Source: JAEVLT01 sp044598425 (GTDB taxonomy: Bacteria > Bacillota > Bacilli > Bacillales > Cytobacillaceae). Taken from it: a DNA stretch of 64,000 nucleotides. Below are positions 16,903 to 25,631 of this stretch, piece by piece. The translations under genes were made by a program, and so were the position numbers. The stretch is from positions 1,054,001-1,118,000 of the forward strand of contig CP172536.1 in the NCBI GenBank assembly GCA_044598425.1. The letters are read 5' to 3'. The first letter of the stretch is position 1; every line of letters begins with the position of its first letter. The notes beneath the pieces are model-generated. The model searched no databases. It saw only the letters and a program-made list of their open reading frames with translations, and was not told where the DNA came from.

Positions 16903-18071
16903 AAATAAAAGCATATCGGCGGCCCGATGGAAATTATGGGATTCGAAATAAAGTGTTAATTCTATCAACGGTAGGATGCTCGAATGAAACAGCTAAATTA
17001 ATAGCCAATCAAGTTGATGGGGCAGTATGTGTGACGAACTCTAAAGGCTGCGGACAAATCGGCGATAGTGTAAATATCATGCGCCGTTCTCTAGCAGGCA
17101 TTGCTATGAATCCGAATGTGTACGGCACCATTATTGTTGGATTGGGCTGCGAGACAACCCAGCCTCACGAATTATACGAGGAGATAAAAGCAAAAAGTAA
17201 AAAAGCTCTCAAAGTCATTACCATCCAGGAAGAAGGGGGCACTGTCAAAACAGTCGAAAAGGGTGTCAGGCTGGCGCGGAAAATGGTTGAAGAGATGTCC
17301 AAGCTTGAACGGGAAGAGACAGAATTATCTTCTATAATTCTAGCAACGAATTGCGGCGGTTCTGATGCGACTTCAGGACTGTCAGCCAACCCGGCATTGG
17401 GTCATTGCAGCGACCTGCTTGTAAAAGAGGGCGGTACAGTATTTCTGGGTGAGACAACAGAGCTCATTGGAACCGAACACATCCTGGCAAAACGGGCAAA
17501 AAATGACGAAGTAAAAGAACGGCTGATGAAAATTATCAAAGGGCTTGAAATCGATTTTGATAGATTGGGAATTGACGTTAGAGGAGCAAATCCTACCCCG
17601 GGGAATATGAAAGGCGGTTTGAGCACTTTAGAAGAAAAGGCTCTTGGCGGTACCAGTAAAGGTGGAAGTACGACGATTAATGAAGTGGTGAGATATGGGG
17701 AAAGGCCTCAAAGCAATGGCTTAATTATTATGGATACTCCGGGATATGATAATGAGTCCGTAACCGGTATGGTTTCCGGCGGCGCTCAGGTCTGTATTTT
17801 TACAACGGGCAGAGGTACGCCGATTGGCAACCCGATTATTCCGGTCATCAAAATAACTGGAAATCAGCAAACCTATCAAATGATGGGTGATAATATCGAT
17901 GTTAATGCCTCTGGCGTCTTGCGGGGGGAAATGAGCATCCGAGAATGCGGCGAAGAAATCTTCCGAAAATTGATCGATGTTTGTAATGGTCAATATACGA
18001 AAGCTGAGACATATGGATTTTCTGAAATAAGTATCTATCATAATAACGAATTTTGGTGCAGTTGCATTTAA
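16899..18071 (+). CDS. UxaA-family altronate/galactarate-type dehydratase, large subunit
   Basis: This is an iron-dependent hydro-lyase that removes water from an aldonate or aldarate to give a 2-keto-3-deoxy acid. It has 390 residues and begins YRRPDGNYGIRNKVLIL. Conserved cysteines that may hold the metal are in STVGCSN, NSKGCGQIG, GLGCE and TNCGGSDATSG. The C-terminal half has FTTGRGTPIGNPIIPVIKIT, typical of UxaA. The overlap with the SAF subunit implies translational coupling. Exact substrate stereochemistry cannot be told. Confidence 0.88.
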   Translation: MKIKAYRRPDGNYGIRNKVLILSTVGCSNETAKLIANQVDGAVCVTNSKGCGQIGDSVNIMRRSLAGIAMNPNVYGTIIVGLGCETTQPHELYEEIKAKSKKALKVITIQEEGGTVKTVEKGVRLARKMVEEMSKLEREETELSSIILATNCGGSDATSGLSANPALGHCSDLLVKEGGTVFLGETTELIGTEHILAKRAKNDEVKERLMKIIKGLEIDFDRLGIDVRGANPTPGNMKGGLSTLEEKALGGTSKGGSTTINEVVRYGERPQSNGLIIMDTPGYDNESVTGMVSGGAQVCIFTTGRGTPIGNPIIPVIKITGNQQTYQMMGDNIDVNASGVLRGEMSIRECGEEIFRKLIDVCNGQYTKAETYGFSEISIYHNNEFWCSCI

Positions 18072-18188
18072 AGCATGTAAATCCGATAGCCATTAAATTC
18101 CCGGGCTGAGTTTATCTATTATTTGAGAAAGAGAGGGCAGGGGCTTTAACAGGATTTCTATACTGATGAGACTAAAGGAGTGTAAAAC

Positions 18189-19334
18189 ATGAAAATTACC
18201 TCACTTGAAGTTTATAAAGTAAAACCAAGGTGGCTATTTGTGAAAGTAAACACAGATGAGGGAATCAGCGGCTGGGGAGAACTAATATCCGGTACGCGGA
18301 CAGAAACAGTCGCAACAGGAGTTCTTGAAGTCGGTGACCATATCATTGGCAAAAATCCGTGCAATATTGAAGATATCTGGCAGGAATTGTACCGCTTCTT
18401 TTTCCGGGGAGGTCCGGTTGATATGACGATTGTCTCTGGAATTGAAATGGCCCTTTGGGATATTAAAGGTAAATATTATAACATTCCGGTTTATGAATTT
18501 CTTGGGGGTTCAGCTCGGGATAAAATCATGGTTTATTCCTGGATTGGCGGAGACCGTCCGGACGATGTCGCGAAAGAAGCACTTATCCGTAAGGAAAGAG
18601 GCTTTAAAGCGGTAAAAATGAATGCCACCGAAGAACTGCACTATATCGATTCTTTTAAAAAGATCGATGCCGTCCTTGAAAGGGTTGCTTCGATCAGGGA
18701 ATCAGCAGGAAAAGACTTGGAAATTGGTGTCGATTTCCACGGTCGTGTCCATAAAGCAATGGCGAAAGTGCTGGCAAAAGAACTCGAACCATTTCGTCCG
18801 ATGTTCATTGAAGAGCCGGTGCTTCCAGAAAATAATGAAGCATTGAGAGAAATCGCTGCCCATACATCCATCCCAATTGCTACTGGTGAAAGATTTTACA
18901 CAAGATGGGGATTTAAAGATATCTTTAGAAGCGGCATCGTTGATATTGTTCAGCCAGACCTAGCATTAACTGGCGGAATTTTGGAAGCGAAAAAGATTGC
19001 TGCAATGGCAGAAGCCTATGATGTAGCTGTTGCGCCTCATGCTCCATACGGCCCGGTGGCTCTTGCTGCAACATTGCAGTTTGATGTTTGTACACCAAAT
19101 GTTTTTATCCAGGAACAAAGTCTGGGGATCCATTATAATCGAGGATTTGATTTGCTCGATTTCGTAAAAAATAAAGAGATTTTCCAATATGAAGATGGCT
19201 TCGTGAACATTCCAAAGGGACCTGGTCTTGGGCTTGAAATCGATGAAGAAAAGGTTCAAAAAATCAGCCTGGAAGGGCTGCATTGGCGCAATCCTAAATG
19301 GCGCAACTATGACGGAACAATTGCTGAGTGGTAA
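18189..19334 (+). CDS. dgoD: Galactonate dehydratase-like enzyme (enolase superfamily, DgoD type)
   Basis: It dehydrates a sugar acid, D-galactonate in the closest well-known relative, to a 2-keto-3-deoxy acid. The 381-residue length equals E. coli DgoD within one residue, and it aligns by eye throughout. Metal ligands: D182 in VDFHGRV (with H184), E208 in FIEEPVLPE and E234 in ATGERFY. A late His is in VAPHAPYGPVALAA. The end (HWRNPKWRNYDGTIAEW) matches the family. The start is ATG 18189 after AAAGGAG. If the PTS delivers a 6-phosphate, this enzyme or UxaA may act on the phosphorylated acid; that is inference. Confidence 0.88.
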   Translation: MKITSLEVYKVKPRWLFVKVNTDEGISGWGELISGTRTETVATGVLEVGDHIIGKNPCNIEDIWQELYRFFFRGGPVDMTIVSGIEMALWDIKGKYYNIPVYEFLGGSARDKIMVYSWIGGDRPDDVAKEALIRKERGFKAVKMNATEELHYIDSFKKIDAVLERVASIRESAGKDLEIGVDFHGRVHKAMAKVLAKELEPFRPMFIEEPVLPENNEALREIAAHTSIPIATGERFYTRWGFKDIFRSGIVDIVQPDLALTGGILEAKKIAAMAEAYDVAVAPHAPYGPVALAATLQFDVCTPNVFIQEQSLGIHYNRGFDLLDFVKNKEIFQYEDGFVNIPKGPGLGLEIDEEKVQKISLEGLHWRNPKWRNYDGTIAEW

Positions 19335-19386
19335 TTCTTTTACAAAGGATATCTGAAATGAATTTTAAAAGAGAAGAGTGATACAC

Positions 19387-20040
19387 ATGAAAGATTATGA
19401 AGTCTTACAACAAATCAAAAATGAAGGAATTTGTTCCATTGTCAGAGGCACTTCTGCAGATAAAATGTGCAAAATTGCTGAAGCGTTACTTAAAGGCGGA
19501 GTAAGGACAATCGAAGTAACTTTTAATACGCCTGGGGCAGCAGAAATGATTCAAGAATTAGTTGCTAAGTATGGGAACGAGATGTTAATTGGCGCCGGCA
19601 CCGTACTAGATTCAGAAACTGCTAAAGTTGCCATTTCTGCAGGTGCGTCTTTCATTCTATCTCCAACTTTGAATATCGACATGATTAGAACCTGCCAAAG
19701 ATACAGCGTTCTGCCTGTTCCCGGAGTTACCACTCCTACTGAAGCATTAACAGCATGGGAAAATGGCGCACAAATCGTAAAAATCTTCCCAGCGGGCGTA
19801 TTCGGATCAAATTATATTAAACAATTAAAAGGGCCATTATCACAAATCGATATGATGGCTGTTGGAGCAGTCAATATAAACAATTTTGCTGACTTTATTA
19901 AAGCGGGGGCATGCTCTGCCGGCATTGGCGGAGAGCTGGTTAACAAAGATTTGGCAGCCCAAGGCCGGTTTGCCGAAATCACTGAGCGGGCAAAAGCCTA
20001 TGTAAGAGCTTTTCAAGAGGCAAAATTAATTACCGCCTAA
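19387..20040 (+). CDS. eda: KDPG/KDPGal-type aldolase (class I)
   Basis: It splits 2-keto-3-deoxy-6-phospho sugar acids to pyruvate and glyceraldehyde-3-phosphate. It is about 217 residues long. The Schiff-base lysine is in AQIVKIFPAGVFG. The catalytic glutamate is in RTIEVTFNTPGA, and GAGTVLD and PVPGVTTPTEAL are typical. ATG 19387 was chosen over the GTG at 19378 because AGAGAAGAG lies at better spacing. It is the last carbon-splitting step of the operon. No KDG kinase gene is in the cluster, so its phosphorylated substrate must arise another way. Confidence 0.9.
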   Translation: MKDYEVLQQIKNEGICSIVRGTSADKMCKIAEALLKGGVRTIEVTFNTPGAAEMIQELVAKYGNEMLIGAGTVLDSETAKVAISAGASFILSPTLNIDMIRTCQRYSVLPVPGVTTPTEALTAWENGAQIVKIFPAGVFGSNYIKQLKGPLSQIDMMAVGAVNINNFADFIKAGACSAGIGGELVNKDLAAQGRFAEITERAKAYVRAFQEAKLITA

Positions 20041-20062
20041 GATAAAGAGAGGAACTGGAAAA

Positions 20063-21037
20063 ATGGCTCATAAAATTGCAATCGTCAACTCGAATAGCTT
20101 CGGCAAAAGATTCCCGGATCAAATGGAAAGTCTGCAAAAAATTGGAGAGGTTAAACGATTTAAGTTTCCAGCAGATATTCCAGAAAAAGAGCTGGCAGAA
20201 AGGCTGCACGGATTCGACATCATCATTACCAGCCAAACTCCGAAATACGGCAAAGAATTTTTTGATCATAAAGATGAATTGCTGTTAATTTCGAGACATG
20301 GTATTGGCTACAACAATATCGATATTGAAGCAGCGACAAAAAAAGGTACAGTTGTCACAAATGTATCGGCATTGGTTGAAAGGGACAGTGTAGCAGAAAA
20401 TGCTGTTGCCAATTTATTGGCAGTTATGCGCCACACCGTTCCAGCGGCAGAAGCGGCAAAGAGCGGCAGATGGTCTGACAGATCTCAATTTGTCGGCAGC
20501 GAAATCAGCAGAAAGACAGCGGGGATTATTGGTTTTGGCAATATCGGCAGCCGTGTTGGCGAAATTTTAAAATATGGATTTAACATGAGATTATTGGCTT
20601 ATGATCCGTTTAAAACAAAAGATGAAATTGAAAGCAGAGGAGCTGAAGCTGTTACTCTCGACGAACTGCTAAGTCAATCTGATGTCATTTCCCTCCATGC
20701 TTTAGTTGATGAAAATAGCTACCATATGCTTTCAGACTGGGAATTTAATCTCATGAAAAAGGGTGTTTATATTACGAATGCTGCACGCGGTGAATTATTA
20801 GATCAAGATGCTGTACTTAGAGCGCTGGATAACGGTACGATTGGTGGTTTGGCTTTGGACGTTGTAGAAGGTGAGCCGATTGATCAAACCCATCCGCTCT
20901 GCCAATATGACAACGTAATAATCACTCCGCATACCTCTGCTTATACAAATGAGAGTTTGAGAGGTATGGGTGCTAAGGTAGTCACAGACGTTGAAAGAAT
21001 CGTGAACAATGAAAGACCTGATAACGTCGTGAATTAA
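20063..21037 (+). CDS. D-isomer-specific 2-hydroxyacid dehydrogenase, second copy
   Basis: This 324-residue member of the family is only distantly similar to the copy at 15638. It has the nucleotide motif GIIGFGNIGSRVG, then TNAARGELLDQDAV, LDVVEGEPID and H in ITPHTSAYTNESL. It is the last gene of the operon, 22 bp after the aldolase gene with GAGAGGAAC upstream. It probably reduces or oxidises a different stereoisomer or intermediate from the first copy. Function is inferred from context only. Confidence 0.85.
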   Translation: MAHKIAIVNSNSFGKRFPDQMESLQKIGEVKRFKFPADIPEKELAERLHGFDIIITSQTPKYGKEFFDHKDELLLISRHGIGYNNIDIEAATKKGTVVTNVSALVERDSVAENAVANLLAVMRHTVPAAEAAKSGRWSDRSQFVGSEISRKTAGIIGFGNIGSRVGEILKYGFNMRLLAYDPFKTKDEIESRGAEAVTLDELLSQSDVISLHALVDENSYHMLSDWEFNLMKKGVYITNAARGELLDQDAVLRALDNGTIGGLALDVVEGEPIDQTHPLCQYDNVIITPHTSAYTNESLRGMGAKVVTDVERIVNNERPDNVVN

Positions 21038-21393
21038 GTGTTTCAAGAGAACATGTTCTCACGTTAAGTTTGGGGGGAGTGTGAGCAATACGCTAAAGAT
21101 ATTGATAAACACATTATGCAGCGACTAAGGGCATAGAAAAAGGTTAAAACGAAATATCGGAACCTTGTGAAATTAGGAATTTTAAAGGAAACATATACTC
21201 CCGAAAAGGATTGGTGAATTTCTAAAAAATCCAATTCCTATTCTTACCCCTAAATAACCAATATGGCAAGAGCAAGATTAAAATTTTAAACAGATTGATT
21301 TCATAAACTTTCGATTCGCTTTATACCGAACGGTACCTACGTGGTAATAAAGGTGGGGGTTAGGCTTCCCCCACTACTCGAATAATCTCAATC
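21038..21393. other. Intergenic region with a broken ORF
   Basis: There is no intact gene. At 21083-21217 the plus strand reads YAKDIDKHIMQRLRA, TAG, then KVKTKYRNLVKLGILKETYT up to TGA; with the TAG removed it would be a continuous, protein-like tail of unknown family, so it may be a gene remnant. A perfect palindrome GAGAACATGTTCTC lies at 21050-21063. Confidence 0.4.
21353..21374 (-). terminator. Possible terminator of the aminotransferase gene
   Basis: GTGGGGG (21353-21359) pairs with CCCCCAC (21368-21374) across an 8-nt loop. On the minus strand it is followed only by CTTTATT, a weak T-tract. Confidence 0.4.
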
Positions 21394-22584
21394 TCACACT
21401 GCCACAGGATTTAACATCACCGACACAAGCCGGTCCATGCCGAGTTTGATATTTTCCGGGGTTGAGTGGCTGAAGTTCAGTCGGAACGTGTTGAGTCCTT
21501 CGTTTTCGCCTACAAAGAAAGGTGCACCGGGCACAAAGGCGACTCCGTTGGCCACGGCAGTGTTTAACAAGCTGGCTGTGTTTAGATTGCCGGCGGCTTC
21601 TACCCAAATGAACATACCGCCTTTCGGTTCATTCCAATTAAATAAACCCGGCTCAAGCTTATTTAAATAATCCCGCATGATCACCATCCGGCTATGATAC
21701 TGCTCTCTCAGTATTTGAATGTGACTGTCTAAAGAAAAGTCGCGCAGCAAATAATAAAGAGCCTGCTGATCAATTGAGCTGGAATGCAAGTCGGCCATTT
21801 GTTTTGCTTGAGCCATCATTCTCACCACTTCAGATGGACCGGTAACCCAGCCTGTTCGCAATGCAGGAGCGACGGATTTGGAAAACGTGCTCGTGTACAT
21901 TACATGGCTTAACTGCTTATCAAGCGAGGCTATTGGCTGATAAACTTCATCCTCCTGGAATTTTATGTCTCCATATGGATCGTCTTCTAGAATTAAAATG
22001 TTATAACGATAGCATAATTCCAAAATTGCCTTACGGCGTTCTAAGCTCCAAACCTTCCCATCCGGATTGGAGAAAGTTGGGATAACATACACAAATTTAG
22101 GATGATGTTTTGTAATTTTTTCCTCAAGATCAAGCGGGTCCATTCCATCTTGATCCCCATCAACAGCTACAATATCAGCGCCATTAAAACGAAATACTTG
22201 CAACGCTGACAGATAGGTAGGGTTTTCTGTTAAAACAACATCCCCTGGCGAGAGCATTACCCTTGAAAATAAGTCAATCGTCTGCTGCGAGCCAGTTGTA
22301 AGCAGGATTCGATCGGGAGCTGATTCGATTCCTTTTTGAGCCATTCTCGCTTGGATGGCTTCTCTAAGCGGAATAAATCCTTCGGTTAAACCGTATTGTA
22401 AGCACGATTTACCGGAAGTGAATACTTTTTCATAGGCCGATTTGATTTCATCCAGAGGAAAGTTTTCTTCTGAAGGCAATCCTCCTGCAAATGAAATCAC
22501 ATTTCCCTGCTGAATAACACTTAAAATATCCCTGACTGCTGATGACTTTAAATTATGGGTTTGCTCTGCAAATAAATAATCCAT
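21394..22584 (-). CDS. PLP-dependent aminotransferase (class I/II, LysN/2-aminoadipate aminotransferase-like)
   Basis: It transfers amino groups between amino acids and keto acids with pyridoxal phosphate. It has 396 residues. The PLP lysine is in YTSTFSKSVAPALRTGW. Other marks are ISFAGGLPSEENFP near the start, TTGSQQTIDL, PTFSNPDGK and the late arginine in TFRLNFSHS. No GntR DNA-binding domain precedes it, so it is the enzyme form and not a MocR regulator. It stands alone on the minus strand. Likely substrates are aromatic, branched or 2-aminoadipate-type amino acids; this cannot be narrowed. Confidence 0.85.
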   Translation of the reverse strand: MDYLFAEQTHNLKSSAVRDILSVIQQGNVISFAGGLPSEENFPLDEIKSAYEKVFTSGKSCLQYGLTEGFIPLREAIQARMAQKGIESAPDRILLTTGSQQTIDLFSRVMLSPGDVVLTENPTYLSALQVFRFNGADIVAVDGDQDGMDPLDLEEKITKHHPKFVYVIPTFSNPDGKVWSLERRKAILELCYRYNILILEDDPYGDIKFQEDEVYQPIASLDKQLSHVMYTSTFSKSVAPALRTGWVTGPSEVVRMMAQAKQMADLHSSSIDQQALYYLLRDFSLDSHIQILREQYHSRMVIMRDYLNKLEPGLFNWNEPKGGMFIWVEAAGNLNTASLLNTAVANGVAFVPGAPFFVGENEGLNTFRLNFSHSTPENIKLGMDRLVSVMLNPVAV

Positions 22585-22787
22585 TCGATACCCTTCCTTA
22601 TTATTTTCTTACTCCTTATTTTGTAGGGGAGCTTGGTGAAAAATGAATACACCACAATAACAAGTAGTATAGCACAAAATGAAAAATAAATAACTATAAT
22701 TTCTGAATATTAATAAAATTCCTCTTATTCGTTACCATTAAACAAAAAAGGGTAAACTACTTGCAACAGCAAACGAGGAGGAAAAGG

Positions 22788-24227
22788 ATGCGAAAATTAT
22801 TAACCATTGTCCAGCAGAATGATACCCACGGTGCTCTCGTGGAACACCCAGAGTTATTTTGGGGAAGTAATGGACCATTTATTCGGAAAGTCGGTGGGTT
22901 TGCGAAAATTGCTCAATTTGTAAAAGGGCTCCGTGCGCAGAATGAGAATGTCCTTTTTGTCGATGGCGGCGATTTATTCCATGGAACGGCTCCGCTTGTT
23001 TTTTCTAAAGGGGAATCTATTCTCCCGCTGCTTGAAAAGCTGAGCCTTGATGCCTTTGTTCCAGGAAATTGGGATTTTGCCTATGGCAAAGAGCAGCTGA
23101 TTTCCTTGGCGAATAGACTCCCTTTTTCCACTTTAGCTTGCAATGTTTTTGATGAGCAAAAAAATGAGCCGGTTTTTGTTCCTTATGAAGTGAAAGAAAC
23201 CGGCAATGTGAAAGTTGGCATGATCGGTTTAACGTATCCTTATGTGGACGTAACAATGCCAAAATCATTTTCGGCCGGGTTGCTGTTTAATAAGGGTATT
23301 GAACAGCTACCTTATATTATTCAAATGCTTAAAGCAGCGTCAGTAGATGTGGTTGTTTTGATTAGCCATATGGGTCTGCCGCTCGATGTAAAGCTGGCAT
23401 CGATGATCACGGGGATTGACGTTATTTTAAGCGGACATAGCCATGACAGGGTCATCAAGCCGATTTTCACAAATAATACGGTCATCGTTCAAGCAGGATC
23501 AAGCAGTTCATTTGTGGGCCAGCTCGTTGTCGGTTTGGAAAACAAAAGAATGACGTCTGTCGATTATCAATTAATTCCACTTAAAGCTGGAGAATATCAA
23601 GATGATGGTGAAATTTCCATGCTGGTTGACCAAATCCTTGCACCCTATCAAAGCATGCGCGAAAACATTATCGGAGCAACAAAAACATTGCTTCATCGTG
23701 CGACTTTAAATGAAGCGCCGATGGACAAGCTGATTACAGAAGCATATCTGCACCATTATGGGGCTGATGTTGCCTTTTCCCACGGGTGGCGTTATGGTAC
23801 GCCAATTCTTCCTGGAGCGATTACGGAATACGACCTGAATCAAATTATTCCGGCCAATCCAGAGATTTTTTTAATTGAATTAACGGGTGAACAGCTGTTA
23901 AAAGCGCTTGAAAACAATTTAGAGCAAGTATTTTCCGCTGATCCATTTGAGCAAAAAGGCGGATATATTTTGCGCTCAAGCGGACTTTACATGACTTTCA
24001 AACCGTATAATCCAAAAGGACATCGAATTCAAACAGCAACGATCAATGGGCGGGGCTTTACGCTGGGGGATCGATATAAAATTGTCTCGGCGGGTCAGCA
24101 AATTTTAAAAAACTTTGAAAACGAAAAAACGTATCAAAACACAAAAGCGATAGACGTAATCAAGGAATATATTCGCGTAAAACAAACGGTTGAATTGGAT
24201 TTAACGCAAAAAATCATTAGTGTCTAG
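22788..24227 (+). CDS. 5'-nucleotidase/bifunctional metallophosphoesterase (YunD-like)
   Basis: This is a metal-dependent phosphoesterase of the UshA/YunD group with no signal peptide, so probably cytoplasmic. It has an N-terminal metallophosphoesterase domain (about 1-250) with QQNDTHGAL, DGGDLFHG, GNWDFAYG, LISHMGLPLD and LSGHSHDR. The second motif reads GNW where many relatives have GNH. The C-terminal 5'-nucleotidase domain has LNQIIPANPEIFLIELTG. ATG 22788 is chosen over the upstream TTG (22761) because CGAGGAGGAAAA lies before it; the product is 479 residues. It is a single-gene unit. Confidence 0.85.
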   Translation: MRKLLTIVQQNDTHGALVEHPELFWGSNGPFIRKVGGFAKIAQFVKGLRAQNENVLFVDGGDLFHGTAPLVFSKGESILPLLEKLSLDAFVPGNWDFAYGKEQLISLANRLPFSTLACNVFDEQKNEPVFVPYEVKETGNVKVGMIGLTYPYVDVTMPKSFSAGLLFNKGIEQLPYIIQMLKAASVDVVVLISHMGLPLDVKLASMITGIDVILSGHSHDRVIKPIFTNNTVIVQAGSSSSFVGQLVVGLENKRMTSVDYQLIPLKAGEYQDDGEISMLVDQILAPYQSMRENIIGATKTLLHRATLNEAPMDKLITEAYLHHYGADVAFSHGWRYGTPILPGAITEYDLNQIIPANPEIFLIELTGEQLLKALENNLEQVFSADPFEQKGGYILRSSGLYMTFKPYNPKGHRIQTATINGRGFTLGDRYKIVSAGQQILKNFENEKTYQNTKAIDVIKEYIRVKQTVELDLTQKIISV

Positions 24228-24289
24228 CTGTTTTTTAATAAAAATTTAACATTTTTGCTGCATGATAAAGAAGGAAGGAGGAGAGCAAC

Positions 24290-24682
24290 ATGAAATTTAA
24301 CCTTAGTGAAACTGGAGCATTTCAAACAGAGTTTGAATTTGGAAAGCTGAGTATATCAGGGAACTCAGATATTGGCTTCAAACCGGTGCAGTTGATGGTT
24401 TCTTCAATTGCTGGGTGCAGTGGCGGTGTCTTTAAAAAAATATTGGAAAAAAAAAGAATTGCTTACAAAGGAATTGAAATTACGGCATCGGTAGAAAGAA
24501 ATCCTGACGAAGCAAACCGGATCACAAAGATTTCGTTTCACTATATAGTCGATGGAGAAAACTTGAATCTGCAGCAGCTTGAAAAGTCACTGGAAGTTGC
24601 GTTTAAAAACTGTGCAATGGCGCAATCTGTCAAGGGAGCGATTGAAATCGTTGAAACGGTTTCGATCAAGGTTCAAGGCTAA
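24290..24682 (+). CDS. OsmC-family peroxidase-like protein
   Basis: OsmC/Ohr proteins reduce organic peroxides with a pair of cysteines. Both are visible: C43 in SSIAGCSGG and C108 in FKNCAMAQSV. The 130-residue length and YKGIEITASVER strand fit the OsmC fold. It starts after GGAAGGAGGAG. It is convergent with the SDR gene and they share a terminator. The particular peroxide is unknown. Confidence 0.88.
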   Translation: MKFNLSETGAFQTEFEFGKLSISGNSDIGFKPVQLMVSSIAGCSGGVFKKILEKKRIAYKGIEITASVERNPDEANRITKISFHYIVDGENLNLQQLEKSLEVAFKNCAMAQSVKGAIEIVETVSIKVQG

Positions 24683-24726
24683 AAAGAACAGGAACCGTCT
24701 TCAGAGAGGACAGTTCCTGTTCTTTT
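24682..24726. terminator. Shared bidirectional terminator
   Basis: AAAAGAACAGGAAC (24682-24695) and GTTCCTGTTCTTTT (24713-24726) form a long stem with A/T runs on both sides, between convergent genes. Confidence 0.85.
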
Positions 24727-25444
24727 AGGATGGATTCGTTGACCAGAGGCCAGCATTTTTAATAACGATACGGGGATGAAGCTTCAGCTGGGCGACCATG
24801 AATTCGGCAAGATCTTCCGGCTGCATAACTTTTTCAGGGTTGCCATCTGTTAAGTTTGTTTCGATCGCTAAGTCGGTGGCAACTGTGCTTGGTGTTAGGG
24901 CACTAACGCGGATATTATGCTTTCTTACTTCAAGCATCAGCGATTCTGTCAGACCGAGAACGGCAAATTTCGAAGCGCTGTAGGCGCTCGTTACCGGTGC
25001 ACCTTTTTGGCCGGCGGTAGAAGAGATATTGATGATATCTCCGGATTTTTGTTCAATCATTCCCGGCAGCACAGCTCTTGTTACATTATAGACACCCATC
25101 AAATTAACGCGGATAATTTTTTCCCATTCTTCAGGGGGTAATTCTAGAAAACCGCCAAATTTAGCTGTTCCAGCATTATTGATCAAAATATCAATTGCTC
25201 CCAGATCTGCTTTAATATGTTCGACGGCATTGCTGACGGATTCAAGATCTGCTACATCGGCAACAGCAGCAGAAACTTTGACATCGTAAGCAGCTAATTC
25301 AGCTGCAACTTTTTCAAGATTCGCCATGGTTAAGCCAACTAGCCCGATATTTACTCCCTCTTTCGCTAACGCAATAGCTGTTGCGCGGCCAATTCCCCTG
25401 CCGGCACCCGTAATCAGGGCTGTTTTTCCATTCAGTGATTGCAT
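24725..25444 (-). CDS. yoxD: 3-ketoacyl-ACP reductase-like short-chain dehydrogenase (YoxD-like)
   Basis: This is an NAD(P)H-dependent SDR related to FabG. Cofactor motif TGAGRGIGRA is near residue 15, NNAG follows at about 88, and the catalytic Ser-Tyr-Lys is in ISSTAGQ...YSASKFA. It aligns by eye with B. subtilis YoxD to the very end (PEKVMQPEDLAEFMVAQLKL; the last residues are LWSTNPS). ATG 25444 is preferred to the GTG at 25453 because GAGGAG is eight bases away. It is a stand-alone gene, divergent from the IclR regulator. It is unlikely to be the essential FabG. Substrate unknown. Confidence 0.88.
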   Translation of the reverse strand: MQSLNGKTALITGAGRGIGRATAIALAKEGVNIGLVGLTMANLEKVAAELAAYDVKVSAAVADVADLESVSNAVEHIKADLGAIDILINNAGTAKFGGFLELPPEEWEKIIRVNLMGVYNVTRAVLPGMIEQKSGDIINISSTAGQKGAPVTSAYSASKFAVLGLTESLMLEVRKHNIRVSALTPSTVATDLAIETNLTDGNPEKVMQPEDLAEFMVAQLKLHPRIVIKNAGLWSTNPS

Positions 25445-25631
25445 TGAATTCACTCCTCATATAACATCTTACCATTGTTAGTATAGCCATTGTTCAAAAA
25501 TAATGCCAGTTTTATAGCTAAACCTCGTAATAGAATAGACTTGCTGGGTTCGCAATTAAACAAGCTGGAGCGTTTACTTTTCTTCTGTTATGTTATAATA
25601 ATTGAAAAGTTGGAATATCGGGGGAAAGCCT

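Noticed and set aside
21050..21063. Palindrome GAGAACATGTTCTC as a LexA (SOS) box
   Set aside because: The Bacillus LexA box is CGAAC-N4-GTTCG. Here the GAAC and GTTC halves are only two bases apart, and no damage-response gene follows.
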